Below the pieces are notes generated by a model. The model was not told the DNA's origin, made no database searches, and saw only the letters and a list, made by a program, of their open reading frames with translations. From Armatimonadetes bacterium Uphvl-Ar2 (lineage in GTDB: Bacteria > Armatimonadota > Fimbriimonadia > Fimbriimonadales > Fimbriimonadaceae), in the NCBI GenBank assembly GCA_002162095.1, contig CP021424.1:1-64000 (forward strand): a stretch of DNA of 64,000 bases. The letters run 5' to 3'. The position numbers and the translations under genes are program-made. This document shows, piece by piece, positions 1-9,831 of the stretch; within the stretch, counting starts at the first letter, position 1, and each line of letters opens with the position of its first letter.

Positions 1-303
1 CGGTGGCGGAGAGTTCCGCCCAAAGGCGTCGTACACCCGGGTCGCTGCAATCGCGCCCACCGAAGTGGTCTGCGCATCCGCGTTCTTGAGGCCGGAATGC
101 GACCAGGTGGAGACCCCGCCCGCCGCGCCTGCACGCTCGTCATGCGGCCTGCGGCATCGTAGCCAAAGGTGCGCGGGTCATTCCCGCCCGACACCGTCAG
201 CAGCTTATCGGCGCTGTCATAGGAGTAGCTTTCGCTCACTCCATTGACCGTCTTGCTCAGCCGGTTGCCGTTGGCGTCGTAGGCGTACTGCGCGGAGAAT
301 CCG
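1..303 (-). pseudogene. Rhs core fragment, cassette 5 (runs off left edge)
   Basis: On the minus strand this reads as degenerate YD-repeat Rhs core (YAYDANGNRLSKTVNG, then YSYDSADKLL), homologous to the core of the gene ending at 5666. After a Y-D-A-A-G-R motif near 165 the sequence jumps to the GGVSTWSHSGLKNADAQTT segment near 110, so several repeats present in the other cassettes are missing. It is more divergent than the other copies. It continues out of the window, so its tip cannot be seen. It is probably the core part of another displaced cassette. Confidence 0.75.
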
Positions 304-319
304 GCTAGAACCTCAGCGC

Positions 320-696
320 TCAGCCGAGAAAGGAACTTGACTTGAAGCTAAAATAGCCGGCTACTCCAAGAAAGTATGGAATCAGTAACAAAAGAGCCAT
401 ACGCTTTGGTGCCATTTTTTCTCCGGGATTGACTAGAACCCATGCACTCATGGGCGCGCAGATCAACAATACAATGGCTGAAAGAATTACCAGTGACCAG
501 TTAGTAATGCCCCGGGCACGGCATATGGCAGTGCAAGGACTGTCGCATAGACGATGCTTTCGCTGGATACCGGTTGATCCATTGAAATTCGGAAGATGAA
601 CCAAATGGGAACAATGAGCGGAAATAGCAGGCACGACGCTACTACTGATCCTAGCCACCCAGCTCCTGACGCCCAGAAAATTGCCGCTTGAACCAC
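320..696 (-). CDS. Small multi-pass membrane protein paired with Rhs tip 4 (candidate immunity protein)
   Basis: The gene starts 4 nt after the stop of Rhs tip 4. It begins MVQAAIFWASGAGWLG and has about four hydrophobic segments, among them SVVASCLLFPLIVPIWFIF, SLVILSAIVLLICAPM and MALLLLIPYFLGVAGYF. The frame breaks at a GGGG run near 505; one added G joins ALPYAVPG to GITNWSLVIL and gives about 125 residues. Base composition is clearly more AT-rich than the Rhs core. Position and coupling are those of an Rhs immunity gene, but no immunity family is recognisable, so function is inferred from context only. Confidence 0.5.
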
Positions 697-700
697 CCAA

Positions 701-1756
701 TTACTCCCATGCCCGACATGGTTCGGTCAAAGATTGCCGAGGTTGATATCCCTCAGGGAATCCAGTGCTGCTTGCCTCGGCTATCCAGGCAGACCAAACG
801 GGTAGCCACTTCCACCCTCCGACAGTTAGTGACGGAACTTGAGTTGGGTTCTTGCTGATTGTCCCGTCAGGATTAACATAGTAGCAAGTACGTTGTTCAA
901 AACCATCGTATGCCATTCCCTCACCCAATAAAAACACGAATCGCAAGCTACCATCGGGCTTCTTGATTCGAATCATGTCAACATCCATGTCAGGATGAGT
1001 AACCTGCCCCGGGCGCACTCTCGTATCGCGCCATCCTTCTCTTGGCATCCAAGGGAAGTCACCGTAAGCAATTACCTCTCCTTCAAATGCCGCACTGACC
1101 GTCACGGACACGGGATCGTGCCAACCTAAACCTAACGGATCTCTTCGCGAGAGTGGACTGCTCTCGCAATACACATACCAATTCCGGCCGTCCTTGATCG
1201 GATCCCGCGACAAGAACCGCCCCCGTCGTCGGGTCGTAGTAGCGGTGGCCGAGGAGCTTGAGGCCGCTCGAATCTTCTTGGTAACCAAAGCCACCCGCAT
1301 AGCCAAGGGCCCTTCCAGGTTCCGGTGGCGGAGAGTTCTGCGCCGAAGGCGTCGTACACCCCGTCGCCGCTATCGCCCCCACCGAAGTGGTCTGCGCGTC
1401 GGCGTTCTTGAGGCCGGAGTGAGACCAGGTGGAGACCCCGCCGCGCCGCTCCGAGACGCCCGGGGTGTAGGTGGCCTGGCCATCCCGCAGCACGGGGTCC
1501 GTAACATAGCTGCCATCCCGCACAAAGGTACGAGACACGCCCCTTGCACCGTCCCCACCCGCGTATCCAGGCCGTTATAGGTGTGGGTTTCGTTGATCCC
1601 CGGGCCAGTGATGGCGGTCACTCGGCTTTCGTAATCGTAGCTCAGGGTGGTGGTACCGCCAGGCGCATTGATGCCCACCGTCCGCCCGGCGGCATCGTAG
1701 GTGTAGCTCTTGGCCCCGGCCGTCAGCATCTTGTCCGCCAGGTCATAAGTATAGCT
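701..1756 (-). CDS. Displaced Rhs C-terminal cassette 4 (core fragment + tip)
   Basis: Core homology starts sharply near 1756 (TYDLADKMLTAG) and runs to the conserved RFLSRDPIKDGRNWYVY motif near 1165. A unique tip follows: CESSPLSRRDPLGLGWHDPVSV onward, about 150 residues, ending at 701. The core part is broken by several one-base differences from the other copies, all in C/G runs (near 1309, 1350 and 1535). It has no start or signal sequence of its own. It looks like a silent donor cassette or displaced tip that could replace the tip of the full-length gene by recombination in the core. The tip contains a Tyr/Trp-rich C-terminal half and no toxin motif I recognise. Confidence 0.7.
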
Positions 1757-1795
1757 TACTACCGGCGTCCGAATATTGGCATTCAGCCCCTATGA

Positions 1796-2094
1796 TCAGT
1801 TTGTAAGCTCAATTCGCATTCGCCAGAAGTAGTATGCTCCCCCTGCAAGCATAACCAAAAGCATTAACCACTTGTTGTGCAGGACGTCGATCATCTGGAA
1901 AATATGTAGGTTGACGCAAATCAGCATTACAAGCAAACCAACGCAATGTGATCTCATTCGTATGGAAAGCCTTACACTGTCTCGGTTGTTCAACCCATGA
2001 AATAATCAAGGCGACGTCCTGTGTACGCCCACCACAAAGAGCTAACAATCATTAGGCCAATGAAGTTGATGAAGATTGGCGCCCAAAGTGGCAT
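1796..2094 (-). CDS. Small membrane protein paired with Rhs tip 3 (candidate immunity protein)
   Basis: The ATG at 2094 lies 1 nt after the TAG of tip 3 (TAGGATG), implying coupled translation. The first part reads MPLWAPIFINFIGLMIVSSL; the frame breaks at GGG near 1986. With one added G it continues LNNRDSVRLSIRMRS, then two hydrophobic stretches (CVGLLVMLICVNLHIF and WLMLLVMLAGGAYYFW), giving about 98 residues and three membrane segments. AT-rich relative to the Rhs core. No family recognised; the immunity role is inferred from position. Confidence 0.5.
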
Positions 2095-2095
2095 C

Positions 2096-3270
2096 CTACT
2101 CTATCGCCCACACTCGATTGATTCTCGTAATGGGATTGAGGTACTCCTTGAAATTGCTAAGCCTATCCAGCATGTAGGAAAATTCCGATGCGATGAAGAC
2201 AGACCTTGCCTCGCTTGCCGCAGCAACGTGCTCACATTTAGTTCGGACTCGAATACCTGCCATCGCATTGCAATGCCCAGTACCGGTTTCGCTTCCTTTT
2301 CGAGATCCCAATCGGCATCAGAGTTGGAGCCAAAACTGCCGCCCCCACCCTCTACCGCATGACTAAATGAAAGTGGTCCTAGCGAGTAGTTCATGTCATC
2401 TGGCTTCATATCCCCCAACCCATCCGAATATCCACCCGACCTTTCATTTGCTGCAATCGTACCAGGCTTAACCGCAACAACGCCTCCGGGGCCACTCCCA
2501 ATTTGCGGACCGAAGGAAAAGCCCCCATCTTGGGCAATCGCGACATCCCAAGTCACTGTATCCACTCGTACCTTTAAGGTGTAGTCTAGACCGCCGATAA
2601 AGGTGCTGCTCCAAGAACCGCCGAGGTCAACAACGGCAAGTCCATCCGGATCAGCTTGAGTTGTCGGCTGATTCCCAGAATACACGTACCAATTCCGGCC
2701 ATCCTTGATCGGATCGCGTGACAAGAACCGCCCCGTAGTCGGGTCGTAGTAGCGGTGGCCGAGGAGCTTGAGGCCACTGGAATCCTCTTGGTAGCCGAAC
2801 CCACCGGCATAGCCGAAGGGGCCCTTCCAGGTTCCGGTGGCGGAGAGTTCCGCGCCAAAGGCGTCGTACACCCGCGTCGCCGCAATGGCGCCCACCGAGG
2901 TGGTTTGCGCGTCGGCGTTCTTGAGGCCGGAGTGCGACCAGGTGGAGACCCCGCCCCGCCGCTCCGACACCCCTGGCGTATAGGTGGCCTGGCCATCTCG
3001 CAGCACGGGGTCGGTGACATAGCTGCCATCCCGCACGAAAGTGCGCGAGACGCCGCCTTGCACCGTCCCCACCCGCGTGTCCAGGCCGTTATAGGTGTGG
3101 GTTTCATTGATCCCCGGGCCAGTGATGGCGGTCACCCGGCTTTCGTAATCGTAGGTGAGGGTGGTGGTGCCGCCGGGCGCATTGATGCCCACGGTCCGCC
3201 CTGCGGCATCGTAGGTGTAGCTCTTGGCCCCGGCCGTTAGCATCTTGTCCGCCAGGTCATGAGTATAGCT
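2096..3270 (-). CDS. Displaced Rhs C-terminal cassette 3 (core fragment + Gly/Ser-rich tip)
   Basis: The Rhs core begins abruptly at about 3270, the same core position as cassette 4, and runs uninterrupted through YDPTTGRFLSRDPIKDGRNWYVY to about 2680. The tip follows: ADPDGLAVVDLGGSW, STFIGGLDYTLKV, then a Gly/Ser-rich region with FSFGPQIG. The frame as sequenced ends at 2101. A one-base restoration near 2270 gives a more protein-like end (YMLDRLSNFKEYLNP) stopping at 2096, one nucleotide before the membrane partner. Upstream of the core no signal peptide is present, so the cassette is probably not secreted on its own. Confidence 0.7.
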
Positions 3271-3333
3271 GGCGGTAACGGGAACATATCCACGAAGGCA
3301 TTGGATTTTCTTCCGAGCCATAGTAGCCTTTGC

Positions 3334-3435
3334 CTATTCCCCATATTCTGAGTACCGATAAAACCGCCAGATTACATACATTGAGGCGGCACCGAGAAGT
3401 ATCCGAGTCACCAGAATCAAGTCTATTGGAGGCAT
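3334..3435 (-). CDS. Putative 33-residue single-pass membrane peptide
   Basis: An ATG at 3435 opens a 33-codon frame, MPPIDLILVTRILLGAASMY followed by VIWRFYRYSEYGE and a stop. It has one hydrophobic helix and a basic/aromatic tail. It lies at the end of the tip-2 partner gene. It is either a separate coupled micropeptide or the C-terminal membrane helix of that partner after another one-base error. The hydrophobic pattern supports translation of this frame; which option is right cannot be decided from sequence. Confidence 0.35.
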   Translation of the reverse strand: MPPIDLILVTRILLGAASMYVIWRFYRYSEYGE

Positions 3436-3945
3436 TACACAGTCTCGCGAGAGTCCAAACAAGTTGCTGTATCCTATATAAATCATCAAATCGACCAGCA
3501 GTTATCGTTGCTTTAAACGAAGTTACATTAGATCGAGCATAGATAAAGCCTTCAAATATCCACCGGTGTCCTTTATCAACAGTATGAGTAAAAATTGAAT
3601 TGCCTGACCTGTTTCTCTCCATAATGAGGCGCATCTTTTCATCAGTCAACCTTTTCCTTGCTAAGGCAACCTCGTCATTTGCGAGAAAGTCAAGTGTCAA
3701 CACTGATCCGTGCCGTGAAACAATTTCCACGGAATTAGCTCCTTGATTGCGAACTTCCATCCAGGAGGCACTTCAAGGTAGATGTTTCCAAAGTATAGCG
3801 GTGTCGGATACTGAGATTTGTAAAAGGGTAGCTGAGGAGTTCGCATCTTTTCACTCCCAAAAGAAAAGAGGCCCAAGAAAGCCCCCATAACAAAGCTAAC
3901 AATAGCTGTCACAACTAATGAGCCGACAGGCAGTCTTTCTTTCAT
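3334..3945 (-). CDS. Membrane-anchored protein paired with Rhs tip 2 (candidate immunity protein)
   Basis: The ATG at 3945 lies 10 nt after the stop of tip 2. The protein begins MKERLPVGSLVVTAIVSF, one N-terminal membrane anchor, then a soluble part (NIYLEVPPGWKF). The frame breaks near 3752; one added C joins it to NQGANSVEIVSRHGSVLTLDF and a charged helical region (DEVALARKRLTDEKMRLI). As sequenced, this second frame runs on to about 3257 and into the next core fragment, so the true C-terminus is uncertain. A further one-base restoration near 3450 would end it at a TAATG overlapping the small gene at 3435. Strongly AT-rich. No family recognised. Confidence 0.45.
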
Positions 3946-3955
3946 GGCTAAGCAA

Positions 3956-5320
3956 CTATTCAATAGCAGGAGGACTGGCGCCTGGGATGTACCGATCCGG
4001 GTCTGTGTATGCATCTGGGTTCTGCCAATTTGATTCCACTGTATCGAAGTTATCAGATTTCCCCTTATGGGACGCATCGTCCACTTCTGTTAGATATTCC
4101 TCCATTGCCCTCATCTCCTTCATACGTATACCCGTTCGCAACACTGCTGGAGCTCCTTCCATAGCAGCCCCAAGCTCGCCTGCCACAGCCGGTGCTGGTG
4201 TCCCTGCTGGCGACGGATTCTTCGACGGACCTTGTGTACTTTGATGAACAATGATTACCACGACGACGGCAACCACGACTATCAAGGCAGGAACTGCCCA
4301 GAGTCCGTTTGGATCCGAATTCGAGATCGCATTGCCTTGAGCGTAGACGTACCAGTTCCGGCCGTCCTTGATTGGATCCCGCGACAGGAACCGCCCGGTC
4401 GTCGGGTCGTAGTAGCGGTGGCCGAGGAGCTTGAGGCCACTGGAATCCTCTTGGTAGCCAAAGCCACCGGCATAGCCGAAGGGGCCCTTCCAGGTTCCGG
4501 TGGCGGAGAGTTCCGCCCCGAAAGCGTCGTACACCCTCGTCGCTTGGATAGCACCCGCCCCGGTGGTCTGCGCATCGGCGTTCTTGAGGCCGGAGTGAGA
4601 CCAAGTGGACACTCCGCCGCGCCGCTCTGACACCCCGGGGTGTAGGTGGCCTGGCCGTCCCGCAGCACCGGGTCCGTGACATAGCTACCATCCCGCACAA
4701 ACGTGCGCGAGACGCCCCCCTGCACCGTCCCCACCCGGGTATCCAGGCCGTTATAGGTATGGGTTTCGTTGATTCCCGGGCCAGTGATGGCGGCCACCCG
4801 GCTTTCGTAGTCGTAGCTCAGGGTGGTGGTGCCGCCAGGCGCATTGATCCCTACCGTCCGCCCCGCGGCATCGTAGGTGTAGCTCTTGGCCCGGCCGTCA
4901 GCATCTTGTCCGCCAGGTCATAAGTATAGCTTTCGGCGACCCCATTCACGGTCTTCGAGAGCCGGTTTCCGTTGGCATCGTAGGTGTAGGCCACGTTGTA
5001 GCCCGTGCGGACCTCGCTGGTCAGCTGACCGGCGAGGTCGTAGCCGTAGTTCGTCGTCACGCCGTTGATGGTCTGGCTCGTGATCTGGTCCGCATTGTCC
5101 CAGGCGTAGCCCGTGGTGCGCAGCACGGTGGCGCCTTGCTTTAGTTGCACCTGCGTCAGCCGCGAACGGGTGTCGTAAGCGTAGTGCTCCGAGGTGCCGT
5201 TGGCGAGGGATTTCTGCCCCACGCGGCCCAAAGTGTCATACACGAAGCTCGTCGTCTCGCTGAAGGGGTTCACCAGCGATGCCAACCGACCGGCGGTGTC
5301 GTAGCTATATGTGGTGGTGC
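3956..5320 (-). CDS. Displaced Rhs C-terminal cassette 2 (long core fragment + tip with membrane helix)
   Basis: Core homology runs from about 5320 (YDTAGRLASLVNPFSETTSF) to the RFLSRDPIKDGRNWYVY motif near 4345, about 970 bp and the longest displaced core piece. Two one-base breaks, near 4893 (CCC where other copies have CCCC) and 4636 (CCCC where CCCCC is expected), split the frame; both are in C runs. The tip reads AQGNAISNSDPNGLWAVP, then the strongly hydrophobic segment ALIVVVAVVVVIIV, a Pro/Ala linker and an acidic end (NPDAYTDPDRYIPG), stopping at 3956. No toxin domain is recognised; the helix suggests a membrane-associated tip. Confidence 0.7.
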
Positions 5321-5369
5321 ACCACCAATATACCGTCTAACATCCCTAGTGCAGCTTGGATTTCCAAAC

Positions 5370-5657
5370 TCAGGATCTGCCTTGATAAGGCCACACGTGT
5401 GTAGCAATTAGAACGTGTTGTACGACGGCATGAAGAAGCAGAAGTATTTTCACCTTCCAATGGATTGTCTCCACGTAATCCTTAGTGTTCCGAAGCCTAT
5501 AGACGAACTTTTCGGCATTTGAATATTTGGTTTGAATCTCAGCCCTTCGCCTGACAAACCAGATTAAGTACCACCTACTTGACACGATCAAACCTCCAAT
5601 GTAGAAGACTCCTGCAGCTGGGAAGGCAGACTTGAGGTCTTCAAGCAACTCCACCAT
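5370..5657 (-). CDS. Small membrane protein paired with Rhs tip 1 (candidate immunity protein)
   Basis: This 95-residue protein starts 8 nt after the stop of the full-length Rhs gene: MVELLEDLKSAFPAAGVFYI. It has two hydrophobic stretches (GVFYIGGLIVSSRWYLIWFV and VKILLLLHAVVQHVLIATHV) separated by a basic, helical linker (RRRAEIQTKYSNAEKF). The frame is intact. It is much more AT-rich than the Rhs core. Position directly behind the tip and before the next core fragment is that of a cognate immunity gene; no homology is recognised. Confidence 0.55.
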   Translation of the reverse strand: MVELLEDLKSAFPAAGVFYIGGLIVSSRWYLIWFVRRRAEIQTKYSNAEKFVYRLRNTKDYVETIHWKVKILLLLHAVVQHVLIATHVWPYQGRS

Positions 5658-5665
5658 AAGCTCTT

Positions 5666-8600
5666 TTATCCCCCAGTTGCAAGCAAGAAATTTGTCCCAA
5701 GTCTTTTTTCTCGGTAGACACCCCAGCCAGCTCCTGGACCAACGTTCAGGCCCCAGCCTTCTAGTGCTTTTTCAGGAGTGAACCATGCATGGTCGCCACT
5801 TGCATCATAAGTTTCAATTGAACCGGCAGGGGTTGAAAGTCCCGTCGCCCACCCTTTGTATGGCGCCGGATACTCGTCGCTGACATCTCCATTTGGGTCA
5901 TAACCAAATTCCACTCCGCCTCCTCCATATACTCCCAATGCAGGTCCAAACCCAAAGTTTACGCTCAATGCTGTGTTTCCGTGGTTAAGCTCATGTATTG
6001 CGTCAATATGCATTGAAAATGCAAAGACGCCGACAATCACCTGACTGCCTCCGCCAATAAAGACAGTTCCAGAATCATCGAAGGCCTCTTCGGCATGTTT
6101 CTTCATGATTGAGACGACCATCAAGCCGTCAGAATCAAAGCTAGCCAAAGGTGAGCTATCGCAATACGCGTACCAATTCTGCCCGTCTCGAATTGGATCC
6201 CGCGAAAGGAACCGCCCCGTCGTCGGGTCGTAGTAGCGGTGGCCGAGGAGCTTGAGGCCGCTGGAATCTTCTTGGTAGCCAAAGCCACCGGCATAGCCGA
6301 AGGGGCCCTTCCAGGTTCCGGTGGCGGAGAGTTCTGCGCCAAAGGCGTCATGCACCCGCGTCGCTGCAATCGCCCCCACGGAAGTGGTCTGCGCGTCGGC
6401 GTTCTTGAGGCCCGAGTGAGACCAGGTCGAGACCCCGCCGCGCCGCTCCGAAACCCCCGGCGTGTAGGTGGCCTGGCCATCCCGCAGCACGGGGTCCGTG
6501 ACGTAGCTGCCATCCCGCACAAACGTGCGCGACACGCCCCCTGCACCGTCCCCACCCGAGTATCCAGGCCGTTATAGGTGTGGGTTTCGTTGATCCCAGG
6601 GCCGGAAATCGCCGTCACCCGGCTTTCGTAGTCGTAGGTGAGCGTTGTAGTGCCGCCAGGCGCATTGATCCCCACCGTCCGCCCTGCGGCGTCGTAGGTG
6701 TAGCTCTTGGCCCCGGCCGTCAGCATCTTGTCCGCCAGGTCATAAGTATAGCTTTCCGCCACCCCGTTCACCGTCTTGCTTAAGCGGTTTCCGTTAGCAT
6801 CGTAGGTGTAGGCCACGTTGTAGCCGCTCCGGACCTCGCTGGTCAGCTGCCCGGCCAGGTCGTAGCCATAGCTCGTCGTCACGCCGTTGACGGTTTGGCT
6901 CGTGATCTGGTCCGCGTTGTCCCAGGCGTAGCCGGTGGTGCGGAGCACGGTGGCGCCCTGCTTCAGTTGCACCTGCGTCAGCCGCGAACGGGTGTCATAC
7001 GCGTAGTGCTCCGAGGTGCCGTTGGCGAGGGATTTCTGCCCCACCCGGCCCAAGGTGTCGTACACAAAGCTCGTCGTCTCGCTGAACGGATTCACCAGCG
7101 ATGCCAGCCGCCCGGCGGTGTCGTAGCTGTAGGTGGTGGTGCCGCTGCCCGCCTCGTTCATCGTCAGGCGCTGCCCGGCGGCGTTGTAGGTGTAGGTCGT
7201 GGTTCCCTGCGGCTGCGCCAGGCTGGTCAGCTCGCCCGCCGCGTTGTAAGTGTAGGTGGTGGTGCCGGTTGCGTCCACCATCTGGGTGTGGCGGCCGCTG
7301 GCATCATAGGCAAAGGTGGTGTCGGTGCCCGCGGGGTAGTCCACGGTGGTCATCTGCCCGGCATCATCGAACACGTAGCTGTTGGTGTAACCGAGCGGCG
7401 AGGTGTAGCCGCTCGTTTGGCCCGTGCCGAGGTAGCTCCACTGCTCCACCGCACCATCCGGCAGGGTGAGGCTCGTCACATCGCCGCGGGCGCTATGGGC
7501 GAAGTTGCGCGTGGCCCCGCGCCCATTGGTGATGGCCGTGACCCAGCTGTTGCTGTTGTACGTGTAGGTGTGGGTTTCGCCCTTGGGGTTGGTGGCCGTG
7601 ATGAGCCGCCCCGCGTTGTCATACGTGCGGCTGCTGGTCCGGCTGAGCTCATCCGTGAACGAGGTGACCAGGTTGCGGAAGTTGTAGACCAGCGAGACGG
7701 AAGTTCCGCCAGGCAGGGCTACGCCCGCGATGCGCCGCCAGTTATCCCGGGTGGCGGTAATGACGTTGCCCGACGGATCGGTGACCGTGGCCACGCGCCC
7801 GATGAGGTCATAGGTGGCGCTGGTTTGCAGGCCCGTGGGGTCCGTGCTGCTGGTGACATCGCCATAGCCGTTGTAGGCCATGCTGCTGGTCCGCCCGAGG
7901 CCATCCGCAACGGCGGTGAGGTCGCCAAACGCGTTGTACGTTGCGGTGGCAGTGGTGCGGCCCAGGGGGTCCACCACGGAGGTGACCCGCCCCTGCGCGT
8001 TGTAGTTCACGGTGGTCACGTGGCCCAGCGGCGTGGTGACCGTGAGCAGATCGTTGGTGGCGTTATAGGTGTAGGTGGTGGTTTGGTTGAGCGGGTTCTT
8101 GCTGGTGAGCGTGTTGCCCTTGGCGTCGTAGGTGTACGTCCACACCTTGCCCCGGGCATCGGTGACGGTGAGCGGGTTGCGCTCGGCATCGTAGTGTAGG
8201 CCGTGCTGAAGCCCGCCGCATCCACCTCGCTGGCCAGCAGGCCGCTGGAATAGTTGTGCACCACGGTTTGGCCGCCGGGCAGCGTGATGGTGGTGCTGCT
8301 GGTGGTGTAGGCATAGCCCGTGGTGTGGCCCAGGGGGCTGACGTGGCTGGTCATGCGTTCGCTGGAATCGTAAGTCCAGGTCCACACGTGGCCATCCAGG
8401 TCGGTTTCGGTGAGGATGTTGTGCTGGGCGTTGTAGGTGAACGTGCGCGTCTTGGTCACGCCGCTGAGGGCCGGGTAGCTGACACCGGTGGTGTCGCCGG
8501 CGCATTGTGGGTGAACGTCCACACGCGGGAGAGCGGATCGGTGACGCTGGTGATGCGGCCGCTGCCATCGTAGGCAAAGGTGAGCGCGCGGCCATCCGGC

Positions 8601-9523
8601 GAGGTCACCGTGGTGATCTTGTGGCTGGCGTTGCGGTTGACGGTGGTGGTATTGCCGACGCGGTCCTTCTTGGCCGTGAGCCAGCCCGCCGCGTTGAACT
8701 CCCACTTGCTTTGGTTGGTGAAGGTGAGGGTGAATGTGCCGTTGGCGTTTTTGACAAGGCCGTGCTGCCACCCGGAGGGCGGATCGAACGCGCCGCTGAC
8801 CTCGGCGTAGGGCACCAGGAGGCCATCCGGCATGCGCAAAATGGCCGACGAACCGGGCGTGTGGGTGACCTTGACGTCGTAGCTGTGGCTCCAGCCGTAG
8901 CCTAGGTCGCGCTGGTAATCGCCGATGCTGGAGTGGAAGAGCCGGAAGCTGACGCCGCTCTCGCCGACCGCGCCCCAACTGACGATGCCGAGGGTGCTGA
9001 GCTTGTTGCCGGTGTTGGTATTGGTTTCGCCGCCCAGGCCGCCGATTCCCGCACCACCGCCGCCGCCCCCGCTGGGGCCGCCGCCTTCTCCGGCTCCGCC
9101 GCCCGCGCCGCCGCCCGCACCCGAACCGCCGCCGGAGCCGCTGCCTTCACCGCCGCCGCCACCACCGGCCCCTGCGCCACCGCTCCCGCCGGCCTGCAAG
9201 AGGGCGGGGAGCATGGGCCGGAGGGCCGCGTAGACATCGCCGCGCTCGATCGCATCTTGCATCTCCAGGCGATCAAGATCGCGGCGGAGGGTGGGGTCCA
9301 CCAGTTGTTGCGCTGGGGGTCGCGGCGGGGTTGGTCCCCCGGTGGACGCGGGTGGGCCGCTCCGTGAAGGCCGGGGCGATGACCGGGACGAAGCGGCGGA
9401 ATCCTGCTCCGCTTTTTCCTTGCCGGCCTTGGCGCCGAGGGCAAGGACGGGCCAGGCGATGGCCGTGGCCTGGACGGTGATGGCCACCGCACCGAGAAGG
9501 AGTGTTACGCGCTTGAGAAACAT
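5666..9523 (-). CDS. Secreted RHS/YD-repeat protein with polymorphic C-terminal tip 1
   Basis: Starts MFLKRVTLLLGAVAITVQAT, a signal peptide. A Pro/Ser/Arg region and a long Gly-rich linker (about residues 130-185) follow, then an Rhs N-terminal region (VSFRLFHSSIGDYQRDLGYG WSHSYD) and many YD repeats, closing with YYDPTTGRFLSRDPI and DGQNWYAY before the tip. The repeats build the hollow Rhs shell known from the family; the tip (about 150 residues, GTVFIGGGSQVIVGVF, Gly-rich FGFGPALGVYGGGG) is the variable payload. Three one-base breaks, near 8495, 8195 and 6540, each restored by one added C/G, split the frame. About 1,285 residues if restored. An alternative is a genuinely decaying gene, but the pattern of breaks argues against that. 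Confidence 0.85.
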
Positions 9524-9831
9524 GGTCTGCCCCCGAAGATTGCCGGGCAGTTTGCACAGCACCCAGAAGGGCTTGTCAAGGTCTGTGTAATTTTATTCGA
9601 ATTTTATTGCCCGAACGAGGGGGTAGCTGCCCTTTACAGCGGGTTGAACTTGGGGAGTGGGAAGAGTTGCTATCTTGGAGAGCAGGGCTGAGTTCAAGGT
9701 GGATGGGCGACGCTTTCTATATCTTTCGCTACACAGGGTTGGCCGGGGCTTGACTACCTCGTCATTCGCTTAGAAAATCTCCACGGGGTATACGCCGAGA
9801 CGAACACGCTGCCTAGCGTTGAGGGTTTCAA
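9524..9831. other. Intergenic region upstream of the Rhs gene
   Basis: About 300 bp with no gene. Reading the minus strand toward the Rhs start there is a TTGACA at 9579-9574 followed 17 nt later by TGCAAA, a possible but weak promoter, preceded by an AT-rich tract near 9588-9611 (AATTTTATTCGAATTTTATT) that could act as an UP element. A GGGGG lies about 6 nt before the ATG. Nothing else is evident. Confidence 0.4.

Noticed and set aside
6895-8199. 434-codon plus-strand frame opposite the Rhs core
   Set aside because: It is the mirror of the repetitive YD-repeat core and consists of Gly/Val/Arg-rich low-complexity text; the minus-strand frame is the real gene.
1-9523. CRISPR array or simple tandem repeats
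   Set aside because: The repeated segments are long, protein-coding YD repeats and core duplications with no regular spacer pattern.
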